From Pinirhizobacter soli (GTDB taxonomy: Bacteria; Pseudomonadota; Gammaproteobacteria; Xanthomonadales; Rhodanobacteraceae): DNA of 64,000 nucleotides. The translations under genes and the position numbers were made by a program. This document shows positions 35,157-43,270 of this stretch, piece by piece. The notes beneath the pieces were generated by a model, which did not search any database, had not been told where the DNA came from, and saw nothing but the letters and a program-made list of their open reading frames with translations. The stretch spans positions 372,001 through 436,000 of the forward strand of contig NZ_JADZLQ010000003.1 in assembly GCF_015905305.1 (NCBI RefSeq), written 5' to 3'. How positions within the stretch are numbered: position 1 is the stretch's first letter; every line of letters starts with the position of its first letter.

Positions 35157-36038
35157 ATGGATGCGTCATCGCTTCGATCCGCAGCCATGCCCAAGAAAGC
35201 CGCCAGCAACGACCTCTTCGTCGCTCCCGCAATGCAGCACGCTGTCCGCATCGGCATCGGTGGTTGGACGTATGCTCCCTGGCGCAAGAATTTCTATCCG
35301 GATGGCCTGGTGCAAAAGCGCGAGCTGGAATATGCCAGCCGCCATCTGCGCGTGATCGAGATCAATGGCACCTTCTACGGTGCACAGAAGCCGGCCACAT
35401 ACGAGCGCTGGGCGGCGGAGACGCCAGAGGGCTTCGTGTTCTCGCTCAAGGCGCCGCGCTATATCACCGAGGGCAAGAAGCTGGCGGATACGGCTAAAGG
35501 CATTACCGGGTTTGTCGAAGGTGGCCTGGATCAGATGGGCGATCGCCTGGGGCCGATCCTGTGGCAATTGCCGCCGTCGCGTCGCTTCGACGCGGATGAC
35601 CTCGACGCGTTCCTGCGCCTGCTGCCGGCCAAGCTGGCTGGACGTCCGCTGCGGCACGTATTGGAAGTTCGGCATCCGAGTTTCCTCAGCGCCGAATACG
35701 TGGCGCTGGCTCGCTCGCACCGTATCCCGACGGTTTTCACCGATTCGCCGGAGTACCCGTCGCTAGCCGATATCACGGGTGACTTCACCTATGCCCGTTT
35801 GATGCGCAGCGAAGACGGCATCGCCACCGGTTACAACAAGAAAGATCTGGATGCCTGGTCGACGCGCGCGCAACGCTGGGCGCACGGCCAGGACAATCCC
35901 GAACTTCCGCACGTGGTTGCCGCGTTGCCCGATGGCAGCGCGCGCGACGTTTTCATCTTCTTCATCAGCGCCGCCAAGCACCGCAACCCAGCCGCCGCGA
36001 TGGCGTTGCAAACGCGCGTCGACGCGGCTCACCAGTGA
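35157..36038 (+). CDS. DUF72 family protein
   Basis: The product is 293 aa of the DUF72 TIM-barrel family (YecE-like): RIGIGGWTYAPWRKNFYP, VIEINGTFYGAQKPATYERW, FVFSLKAPRYITE, FTDSPEYPSLADITGDFTYARL. Biochemical role is not established. The start could also be ATG 35187 (MPKKAASN), since no strong ribosome-binding site separates the two. It precedes the barnase gene by 17 bp. Confidence 0.88.
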   Translation: MDASSLRSAAMPKKAASNDLFVAPAMQHAVRIGIGGWTYAPWRKNFYPDGLVQKRELEYASRHLRVIEINGTFYGAQKPATYERWAAETPEGFVFSLKAPRYITEGKKLADTAKGITGFVEGGLDQMGDRLGPILWQLPPSRRFDADDLDAFLRLLPAKLAGRPLRHVLEVRHPSFLSAEYVALARSHRIPTVFTDSPEYPSLADITGDFTYARLMRSEDGIATGYNKKDLDAWSTRAQRWAHGQDNPELPHVVAALPDGSARDVFIFFISAAKHRNPAAAMALQTRVDAAHQ

Positions 36039-36055
36039 ACGCCTGAGGAATTTCC

Positions 36056-36499
36056 ATGCGCACCAATCGCCTTCTTCCGTTGGTGGTTCTGATCGCCCTG
36101 ATCGGCTGGTTCTATTTCAAGCACACGCCGCAAGGCCAGCTGGATACCACGAAGCCCGCGCCGCAAGGGCAGGTGGCTAGCACCCCGCCGGCAAGCAGCT
36201 CGGAGCAGGGCGGTTGCCCGGTATTACCAGGTTTCCTGACGCAGGAAGCCCTGCAGACCATCAAGCTGATCGAAAGCGACGGCCCGTTCCCGCATCGCCA
36301 GGACGGCACGGTGTTCGGTAATCGCGAAGGCCTATTGCCGTCCCAGGCGAATGGCTACTACCACGAGTATACGGTCGACACGCCAGGCGCCGACAATCGT
36401 GGCGCGCGCCGCATCATTACCGGTGGCACGCCGCCGACCGTGTACTACTACACAGCCGATCACTACAGCAGCTTCCGCTGCTTCCAGGTGCATGCATGA
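36056..36499 (+). CDS. barnase/RNase N1-family secreted ribonuclease
   Basis: The product is 147 aa: an N-terminal hydrophobic export segment (LLPLVVLIALIGWFYF), a low-complexity linker, then a guanyl-specific RNase domain. The expected catalytic residues are visible: Glu in YYHEYTVDTP, Arg in NRGARRIITGG and His in TADHYSSFRCF. Outside the cell it could act as a toxin or scavenge RNA. Its end overlaps the barstar gene by four bases, so toxin and inhibitor are co-translated. Confidence 0.9.
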   Translation: MRTNRLLPLVVLIALIGWFYFKHTPQGQLDTTKPAPQGQVASTPPASSSEQGGCPVLPGFLTQEALQTIKLIESDGPFPHRQDGTVFGNREGLLPSQANGYYHEYTVDTPGADNRGARRIITGGTPPTVYYYTADHYSSFRCFQVHA

Positions 36500-36930
36500 A
36501 TTCCCTGCTCGACATCGACTTGAACGCCGCCGCCAGCAACGGCGTCTTCTTCGTCACCCAGGACGATATCGCCGCGCTTCACCGCAAGGCCCAATCAACC
36601 TCGCTACGCACGCTGCCTATCGACCTGCACGCTTGCACCGACAAGGCATCGCTGCTGCGCCACCTGGACGATGCTCTGCACTTTCCGGCCAGCTTTGGCG
36701 GCAATTGGGATGCACTCTCTGACAGCCTGCGCGACCTGTCGTGGCTGGGCTCCGAGGGCTATCTACTGCTGATCATGCATGCCGAAACGCTGCGCGACGC
36801 CGACGAGGCAGAGTTCGATATCTTCATGGGCATCCTCGACGAGGCCGCCGAAAGCTGGCGTGCCGCCGATGTGCCGTTCTTCGCCTGCATCGCGCTGCCT
36901 GAAAGCGCCGCTGACGAAGCCGACGCATGA
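36496..36930 (+). CDS. barstar-family ribonuclease inhibitor
   Basis: This product of 144 aa, without signal peptide, stays in the cytosol. The barstar core is IDLHACTDKASLLRHLDDAL, FPASFGGNWDALSDSLRDLS and WLGSEGYLLLIMHAE, with the acidic helix region that plugs the RNase active site. ATGA overlap with the upstream RNase gene fits protection of the producer before export. It is longer than classic barstar by an acidic tail. Confidence 0.92.
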   Translation: MNSLLDIDLNAAASNGVFFVTQDDIAALHRKAQSTSLRTLPIDLHACTDKASLLRHLDDALHFPASFGGNWDALSDSLRDLSWLGSEGYLLLIMHAETLRDADEAEFDIFMGILDEAAESWRAADVPFFACIALPESAADEADA

Positions 36931-37067
36931 CCGGGCTGGCATTCCCTGCGTGAGTCGCATCGTGGGCATTCGCGCCGCGGGAGCTCGTCCGACCGTTACT
37001 GTCGGCACCCCTATATGGCGCGGCGTCATGCCCATCGCTACGATACTGCTTTTCTGGAGGTAGGCTG

Positions 37068-37364
37068 ATGGCGCTGGTCGACTTTGAATCTCTGGCGGCG
37101 AGTTTACCGACAGCTTGGACCTCTTCCATCACCGGGCAGGTGGGGCCGGCGCGCATCAAAGTTCTTCGCATGGACGACCAGGCATACGAAGAAGAAACAC
37201 ATGACTACAACGAGGGTCTTCTGGTCATCAATGGAAAGATGCTGCTGGAAGTGCTTGGCGAAGAAGTCGTAGTTACGACCGGGCAGATGTATCTGGCGTT
37301 CGCGGGTGTTCCGCATTCGGTACTACCGGGCAGCTATGGCACGTTGGTTATCATCGACATGTGA
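37068..37364 (+). CDS. small cupin-fold protein
   Basis: The product is 98 aa, a single cupin barrel: EEETHDYNEGLLVINGKMLL, then GQMYLAFAGVPHSVLPGSYG. Metal-binding residues are only partly conserved (His in THDYNEG and PHSV). GGAGG ahead of the ATG supports the start. It is convergent with the SDR gene. Substrate unknown. Confidence 0.8.
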   Translation: MALVDFESLAASLPTAWTSSITGQVGPARIKVLRMDDQAYEEETHDYNEGLLVINGKMLLEVLGEEVVVTTGQMYLAFAGVPHSVLPGSYGTLVIIDM

Positions 37365-37387
37365 TTCATCGATAAGCGAAGCAAAGG

Positions 37388-38158
37388 TTAGCCCGGCATT
37401 GTTATGCCTGAAATCTCGGCGCAAATGGCCAGCAAACGATCTTGAAGCGCAGAGTCATAAGCCTGCGGATTCGGCTTCATCCGCTTGAGGTGATAGAAAT
37501 ATTTTCCGGTGACTTGCGCCTCTGGGCTGTCGCTCACCGCGAGCCAGGCCTGGGTGAGGTGCGCCTTGTCCATGTCGTCGGGCGCACCAGGTCCACCCAT
37601 CTTGGTCGGCACCCAACCTGGCTCCAGGGAATTGGACAGAACATCTTTCCAGCGCCGGGCGACAGCGAAGGCAAGCATGGCATCGTGGAGCTTGCTTTCG
37701 GAATAGGCAGCTGAGCCGTCCCAGCGACGCTTCTTCCACAGAATGTCGCCCAGTTGGGCATCGACATGATGATGCAAGCCGGAGCTGAGGTAGACCAGTC
37801 GCTTAGGCTGCTCAATCAGTGCGGTAAGCAGGTAGGCCGATAGCGTGTTGATCGCGAAGACATGCGGCAAGCCGTCGGAGGTCACTCGGTATCCCTCGCG
37901 ATACCCCACGGCCGCATTGTGGATAACCGCATCGAACTTCCCGAGTGCGTTGACTTGCGTCGCAACGCTCGTCGCGCCCGCGATGGTTTCCAGGTCGCCG
38001 ATGACGACGGCCTCCGCCTCGGGCAGGGCACGTGCGGCGTCCTCGGCGCGATTGGCATTGCGGGCGTGCAGGACAACTTTATGGCCTTGGCTTGAGAGCA
38101 GTTCGGCCGTCATCAAGCCAAGGCCAGTGGACGAACCGGAAATAAAGATGCGTGACAT
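37388..38158 (-). CDS. short-chain dehydrogenase/reductase
   Basis: The product is 256 aa with the cofactor motif ISGSSTGLGLMTAEL at the N-terminus, the NAA segment (IHNAAVGYREG) and the catalytic YSESK near residue 171. Rossmann-fold oxidoreductase; NADPH preference and substrate unknown. I used the ATG at 38158; the longer frame overlaps the MFS gene antisense. It lies 59 bp after the MFS gene on the same strand. Confidence 0.88.
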   Translation of the reverse strand: MSRIFISGSSTGLGLMTAELLSSQGHKVVLHARNANRAEDAARALPEAEAVVIGDLETIAGATSVATQVNALGKFDAVIHNAAVGYREGYRVTSDGLPHVFAINTLSAYLLTALIEQPKRLVYLSSGLHHHVDAQLGDILWKKRRWDGSAAYSESKLHDAMLAFAVARRWKDVLSNSLEPGWVPTKMGGPGAPDDMDKAHLTQAWLAVSDSPEAQVTGKYFYHLKRMKPNPQAYDSALQDRLLAICAEISGITMPG

Positions 38159-38217
38159 GTTTCTTTCTCCTGTGACCGATGCCGGCAAGCGATTGCGCCG
38201 GCCCGGTCTTTGATGTT

Positions 38218-39417
38218 TCAACGTTGCGGTGCGCGAACGGTAAGCACAAGACCCGCACCCATAAGCGCGCAGATGGCGCCAAAGAGATAGACGGCGGCGT
38301 ACCCGAAATGTCCGGCGATGATGCCTGCCGTAGGACCGGATACCCCATAAGCGATGTCGAGAAAGGCGACGAAAGCACCCATGGCACTGCCACGATTGGC
38401 CGGCGTCACCCGCTTGAGTGCTTCCACGCCAAGTGCCGGGAATACAAGTGCGCAACCGAGGCCGGTGACGAACGCGCCTATGAGGGCGACGACTTCATAA
38501 GGAGCGGTCCACACCATGGCCTGGCCGATCGCCTCGACGACCAACGACCAGAGTGCTACGCGATAGCCGCTCATTCTGTCCGGCAAATGCCCGAGCACCA
38601 GGCGCACCAGAATGAAGCCGACGCCGAAAGCCGTCATGACCAGGCCCGCATGACTCCATGTCTTTGCGGCGAAGTAAAGCGATGCGAAAGCAGTGAGACC
38701 CGACAAGCCAACGCCCTGCAACATGAGGCCAAACCCCTCCCGCCAGATCTGACCGATGACCCGGTAGAACGGCAGGCGCTGGCCGGCTGAACTTGAGTAG
38801 GACTTGCCACGCAGCGCAATCACGGCGGCGATGAGCGGTGCGACGATGCATGCAATCATTGCGGTTCGAAGCCCGTAGGTCTGATAGAGCACCATGCCGA
38901 CCGGCGCGCCGATAGCGAGCGCTGCAAACATAGCGATACCGGTCCACGACATGGACATGCCAGCGCGTTGGGGGCCCACCGATGCGATCGACCAGGAGAC
39001 GCAGCCAGTGACGAACTGGCTCTCGCCGAACCCAGCCACAAGGCGGCCGGCGATGATCACGGCCAGACTGATCGCGGGTGATTGGCCGAGCGTTGCCGCA
39101 ATGAGGTAAAGAACCCCGCCGAATGCGCACACGACCGCGCCCTGGAGAGCAGACCGCTTGCCGCCATGATGATCGGTCAGTCGTCCGGCGTAACCGCGCG
39201 TCAGCACGGTGGCGACGAACTGGATGCCGATGACGATACCGACGATGAAATTGCTGAAGTTGAGCTTCTCATGAATGAAAAGCGGAATGACCGGCAAGGG
39301 CAGGCCGACGGCCAGATAGCCGCAAAACAGTGCCGCAATAATGCCGGGTGCGGGGCGAGACAGATGAGCCGGCGCTGCCTGAAGCTGGCTCACATCATTT
39401 ACGGCGGGCGCTGGCAT
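38218..39417 (-). CDS. MFS transporter (YhhS/arabinose-efflux-like)
   Basis: The ATG at 39417 is preceded by GTGGAGG at a good distance, so I prefer it to the GTG at 39429. The 399-aa product has 12 helices, with the loop 2-3 motif TRGYAGRLTDHHGGKRSALQ and the mid-protein repeat VRLVLGHLPDRMSGYR. Exporter of small molecules. It lies between the amidohydrolase and the SDR on one strand, perhaps one operon under the divergent LysR. Confidence 0.87.
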   Translation of the reverse strand: MPAPAVNDVSQLQAAPAHLSRPAPGIIAALFCGYLAVGLPLPVIPLFIHEKLNFSNFIVGIVIGIQFVATVLTRGYAGRLTDHHGGKRSALQGAVVCAFGGVLYLIAATLGQSPAISLAVIIAGRLVAGFGESQFVTGCVSWSIASVGPQRAGMSMSWTGIAMFAALAIGAPVGMVLYQTYGLRTAMIACIVAPLIAAVIALRGKSYSSSAGQRLPFYRVIGQIWREGFGLMLQGVGLSGLTAFASLYFAAKTWSHAGLVMTAFGVGFILVRLVLGHLPDRMSGYRVALWSLVVEAIGQAMVWTAPYEVVALIGAFVTGLGCALVFPALGVEALKRVTPANRGSAMGAFVAFLDIAYGVSGPTAGIIAGHFGYAAVYLFGAICALMGAGLVLTVRAPQR

Positions 39418-39485
39418 AACAGCCTCCACGAACTCAGTTGATGAGGATCGAGGCGCCGCCGTTTTCCTCCGACGACGCCTTCGAA

Positions 39486-40835
39486 TTAGACCGACGCTTC
39501 AGCGTTGGCGGACGTACGGAAGAGGTCCGGGCGATACCCGCTCGCCTTGAGCAGATAGTTGCGGGAAGCAACGACATCAGCAGACAGTTTCGCCATGTCG
39601 ACGCCCACCAACTTGCCTGCGCGCTTGCGGATCTCACCGGCAACCATCACGGTGTCGACATCCGAGCGTTCGACGGCCTGCACGACGGTGCCGATTGCGT
39701 TCGTAACAGGGAAGACCGCGGCACCATCGGTTCGAATCATGATGATGTCGGCCTGTTTGCCCGGGCTTAGCGTGCCAATCGATCCTTCGAGGCCCGCGGC
39801 CCGTGCGCCATTGACGGTTGCCGCTTCCAGCACCGCATTCACCGAGATCGGAGCAGGCACGTTTTCTTCATTGTGGAATCGGCGATAGCGCATGGCTGAA
39901 CGCTGCTGTCCGAACAGAGCGTGCATCTCGCCGAACATGTCGCTACCGAAAGCGGTGTCCAGATCGATGCCAAGCGCGGGCTTCAAGCCGTAGTCGATGG
40001 CCTTCTGATAAGCGAACGTCTCGTCATCGAAACCAAACAAGGCATCCGAACGCGGATTGACGGTGATGTTGACGCCTGCCTGCGCGAACAGCTTCCAGGT
40101 TTCTTCCGGAACGCGCGTGCAGTGGTTGAAGATGTTGTGCGGCCCCAGCACACCAGGTTGTGCGAATTCCGACGAGAGCTTGGCAAGGTCGCCGATGAAC
40201 TCGGTCAGGATGCGCATGTCGAGTTCGCGTGCGATTTTCCACCAGTCGAGATTAAGTTGCCCGAACAAGCCAACCCGGACGAGGCCCTCGCCGTGATTCC
40301 AGTTGAGCGCGAGACGCTCGAGATCCTTCGGCAAATGTGCTGCCGAGGCCTGTTTGTCCATGGCGGCACCTACCATGTGCAACGCCCGGATGCCCGCGTG
40401 ATCGAGCGCATCCAGGGCTGCATCGGTATGCTCGGGGGTGCGCGAACTGTGGCAGGCGTCGATGATGGTGGTGATGCCTGCGTCGAGAGACGCGGTGGCC
40501 GTGAGCTTCGTGCTCAGATACATGTCCAGCGGGCGGTAGTGCGCGCCCAGTTTTTCGGCAACGACGTCGATGTAAGCAAACAGGTCATCGACATCGGGCA
40601 TGAGGCGACGCATCACACCGAGCCACGCATGATGATGGGCATCGATCAGGCCTGGCAGGACGATGCTGCCCGCCGCGTCAATGACCTCCGCATCCTCGGC
40701 ACGGATATCCGGGCCAATGGCGGCGATGCGGTCTCCCTGGACGAGAACGTCGCCGATCGCCAGGTTGGGAACCTTGGCATCCATCGTCAGGATGGTGCCG
40801 CCCTTGAATAGGGTATTGCGTGCGAAACCAGACAT
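39486..40835 (-). CDS. amidohydrolase (ATZ/TRZ-like deaminase family)
   Basis: The product is 449 aa, a metal-dependent TIM-barrel hydrolase. LFKGGTILTMDAKVPNLAIG begins the small beta domain, the HxH pair of the metal site is in GLIDAHHHAWLGVMRRL, and further His/Asp ligands lie in the barrel. Closest in style to SsnA, guanine deaminase and chlorohydrolase-like enzymes; substrate unknown. It is divergent from a LysR gene, the usual arrangement for a regulated catabolic enzyme. Confidence 0.85.
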   Translation of the reverse strand: MSGFARNTLFKGGTILTMDAKVPNLAIGDVLVQGDRIAAIGPDIRAEDAEVIDAAGSIVLPGLIDAHHHAWLGVMRRLMPDVDDLFAYIDVVAEKLGAHYRPLDMYLSTKLTATASLDAGITTIIDACHSSRTPEHTDAALDALDHAGIRALHMVGAAMDKQASAAHLPKDLERLALNWNHGEGLVRVGLFGQLNLDWWKIARELDMRILTEFIGDLAKLSSEFAQPGVLGPHNIFNHCTRVPEETWKLFAQAGVNITVNPRSDALFGFDDETFAYQKAIDYGLKPALGIDLDTAFGSDMFGEMHALFGQQRSAMRYRRFHNEENVPAPISVNAVLEAATVNGARAAGLEGSIGTLSPGKQADIIMIRTDGAAVFPVTNAIGTVVQAVERSDVDTVMVAGEIRKRAGKLVGVDMAKLSADVVASRNYLLKASGYRPDLFRTSANAEASV

Positions 40836-40929
40836 AGGAAGGTCTCCATGTGTCGATGAGTGGAGCGATCAATCGCCGTGGCGGTAACGGCCTGGAGTCC
40901 TTCTGAGCCCTCCGGCGTACCGTTGGGCG

Positions 40930-40985
40930 CAAAGATAGGTTGTGGCCCATCTTTGATAAAGGTAGAGTCGTTCAAATCATCTTTG
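40930..40985. promoter_or_regulatory. repeated ATCTTTG sites between amidohydrolase and lysR
   Basis: CAAAGAT (40930-40936) and ATCTTTG (40949-40955) form an inverted repeat, and ATCTTTG recurs at 40979-40985, 30 bp after the second. LysR-type proteins bind such paired recognition and activation sites in divergent promoters. Function is inference from position. Confidence 0.5.
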
Positions 40986-41009
40986 CTAAAAATCACGAAT
41001 GGAGGCCTC

Positions 41010-41912
41010 ATGAGCTTCGACGGGCGGTTGCTTTCGGGGATGAGCGTGTTGGCCGCAGTCGTCGAGGCCGGCAGCTTTAGTCGTGCAGGCGAGGTGCTTG
41101 GGCTATCGGCGTCTGGGGTGAGCCGATCGGTCGCGAGGCTCGAAGAGCGGCTGGGCGTACGGCTGTTGAATCGCACAACCCGAACGCTGCACCTTACGGA
41201 TGAGGGGACTCGCCTGTACGAGCGCGCTGCACCGCATCTAGAAGGCATCGAGGAAGCCGCGAACTTCGCTACAGGGGCCGCCGTGACGGTGCGCGGTGCG
41301 CTACGGGTAAGTCTCAATCCCATCTTTGCGCGCTTTGTACTCGCGCCGAAGCTGCCTCTTCTGCGGGAGCGCTACCCAGGACTCGAACTTACGATCTTGC
41401 AGCATCCGGATGTCGGCGACCTGGTCGCCGAAGGCATTGATGTTGCAGTGCGCTTCGGACCGCAACCTGCTTCTACGATGTCGTCGCGGCTGTTACTCGA
41501 AACGCGAGTGCTGACGGTTGCATCGCCCGCCTACATCGCCAGGCACGGACGACCCAAAACACCATCCAAACTCGCCGAGCACGATTGCATTCAGTACATC
41601 GATCCTCGACGTGGCAAACCATTCCCTTGGGAGTTTCAGCGTGGCAACGAGGTACTTCCCGTCGAAACAAAAGGACACCTGACGCTCACCGACGTCGACA
41701 CCATGGTGCAAGCGTGTGTGGCCGGGGCAGGTATAGCGCAGCTGCTATACCTGGGTATCGAACCTTTGATCGCGAGTGGCAAACTCATCGAATTGTTCCC
41801 CACCTGGCCGGGAGAGACGTTTCCGCTTTACATCATGCGACCCTCGCGCCGCCTGGCCCCGGCGGCAGTGGAAGCGTTTTCGGAATTTTGTCGAGAGATC
41901 TGTGCGGAATGA
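41010..41912 (+). CDS. LysR-family transcriptional regulator
   Basis: The ATG at 41010 follows GGAGG. The 300-aa product has the N-terminal helix-turn-helix (MSVLAAVVEAGSFSRAGEVL, SRSVARLEERLGVRLLNRTT) and a periplasmic-binding-like effector domain. It belongs to the group with an aromatic regulator style tail (LYIMRPSRRLAPAAVEAF). It likely controls the divergent amidohydrolase-MFS-SDR genes. Confidence 0.93.
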   Translation: MSFDGRLLSGMSVLAAVVEAGSFSRAGEVLGLSASGVSRSVARLEERLGVRLLNRTTRTLHLTDEGTRLYERAAPHLEGIEEAANFATGAAVTVRGALRVSLNPIFARFVLAPKLPLLRERYPGLELTILQHPDVGDLVAEGIDVAVRFGPQPASTMSSRLLLETRVLTVASPAYIARHGRPKTPSKLAEHDCIQYIDPRRGKPFPWEFQRGNEVLPVETKGHLTLTDVDTMVQACVAGAGIAQLLYLGIEPLIASGKLIELFPTWPGETFPLYIMRPSRRLAPAAVEAFSEFCREICAE

Positions 41913-42130
41913 TGAAATACGACGACGCATCTTGGCACTCGGGCGGCAACTTTCCCGAGGATCTGCCAGCTAGCGCTAGGGTTACTCACACCGAAATGTA
42001 CGTGGCGTGGGCGTTGCAGTCTGGCCTGGCCGGGGAACTACATACGGAGGGAATGCCTGAAACTCTTCAAAAGCTCGCTGAGCGATCTCTCACGCCGGCT
42101 GCATTTTGTGCGATGGGAAGTTCACGATGA
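41909..42130 (+). pseudogene. truncated DUF7832-type protein gene
   Basis: The frame begins MMKYDDASWHSGGNFPEDLP and continues THTEMYVAWALQSGLAGELHT, the normal start of a small cytosolic family often found as an immunity-like neighbour of toxins. It stops after TPAAFCAMGSSR. The expected next piece, CDGKFT, is readable in another frame at 42109-42126, so a one- or two-base slip has broken the gene, and the rest is missing. The start overlaps the lysR stop. Confidence 0.7.
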
Positions 42131-42642
42131 AACTATCGTGGCTCTTGCTCATTTACTCGTTCGCACAAGTTGCCTTCGGACAAGCTGTGCCATCTTCCTC
42201 CGGACTACCCACTATCGATCCCAGCACCATAACCCCCGTAGACTGGGATCGAAGGCTGGAGAGCGCGCGAGCAAAGGCAAGCAAGACTCGGTATTGCAAA
42301 GTCTATCGAGGTCATGACGATCCCGAGGCTCTTCGGGATGTGTGCGCGAAGCTCAAGTTCGTTCGGTCGCTCGCATTGGGGACTCGCACAGACCTGGATT
42401 GTCCCGAGCATTTGTCATCGCTTGTAGGATCTAACCTAAGCACGATAAGGGCTGTTTGGGGCAAGCCCGACGACCTCGACCACCCGGCGGAAGGTATGTC
42501 TCGTACGCATCTGACCTACGTTCTTGCCAGCCCAAACATCTTCCGTTCCCTCGGTCACTACACGACCATCGATATTTTATCGAACGCCTCGGGGAAAATT
42601 GAGAGTATCGACTGTCCAATTCTATTTCGGGGTCGGGACTGA
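42127..42642 (+). CDS. exported hypothetical protein, 171 aa
   Basis: The frame starts at the end of the broken DUF7832 gene with a signal peptide (MKLSWLLLIYSFAQVAFG). The mature part has four cysteines (RYCKVYRG, RDVCAKL, LDCPEH, SIDCPI), probably two disulfides, and a SmpA/BamE-like turn (IRAVWGKPDD). Function unknown; periplasmic or surface exposed. Confidence 0.65.
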   Translation: MKLSWLLLIYSFAQVAFGQAVPSSSGLPTIDPSTITPVDWDRRLESARAKASKTRYCKVYRGHDDPEALRDVCAKLKFVRSLALGTRTDLDCPEHLSSLVGSNLSTIRAVWGKPDDLDHPAEGMSRTHLTYVLASPNIFRSLGHYTTIDILSNASGKIESIDCPILFRGRD

Positions 42643-42702
42643 TAGCTGGTGAAGCTGAAGGTGAAGTAAGCTTTCCAGCACCGGCAAGTTGGGGGGGGAT
42701 CG

Positions 42703-42939
42703 ATGTTTGAGGAGGTGGCAAGGACTGTCGGATCAATCGTCAAATATATCGTCGTGGACGTGATTTTGGACTTCGTACTCTTCCAGGTGGGGCGCGGCGC
42801 TTTGCTCGCAATCACTCTTGGCCGGTATCCGGCGCGTATCGATCTAGAGCGATCCCGCCGTGGCATTCAGTGGGCCGGCGTTCTGACCCTTATCTTCATT
42901 TGGGCGGCTATCGCGGTCTACAACAACCTTCACGACTGA
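42703..42939 (+). CDS. small membrane protein, 78 aa
   Basis: The ATG is preceded by a G-rich ribosome-binding stretch (GGGGGGAT). The product has a helix near residues 15-37 (KYIVVDVILDFVLFQ) and a second near 57-73 (GVLTLIFIWAAIAVY), joined by a basic loop. Not recognised. Confidence 0.65.
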   Translation: MFEEVARTVGSIVKYIVVDVILDFVLFQVGRGALLAITLGRYPARIDLERSRRGIQWAGVLTLIFIWAAIAVYNNLHD

Positions 42940-43270
42940 TCGAGTGGCATCGGTATGGGCGACTTTCAGGGTGCACCATGCCGCTGGCGTGAATGTGTTG
43001 TCCCGCACGCCACAACTGCGCAGGCACATCGCGCACGCCGGCCGAGCGTGCTACTAGACGATTCGCGCGGCCACTAGCCATTCGAACTAGTCGCGCCTTC
43101 GCGCAGGCCCCGCAGGAAGATATGACTGGCTCTTCACGCCAGGACTCACTCCCCTACAACGAAAGGCGTGTAGAACTTGCCCCCCGCCCGCGTATATTCG
43201 CGCGATGGAGTTGGGTGTTATCGAACCACGTGCTGTGTCCGTGGCTGGATTACATTACTCAGGGGGCGTC
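42940..43270. other. 331-bp stretch without a gene
   Basis: Short frames here have unlikely composition. The 3' part (about 43190-43270) has an AT-rich TATATTCG stretch that may hold the promoter of the phospholipase D-like gene, and GGGGGC just before 43271 is its ribosome-binding site. Confidence 0.5.
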
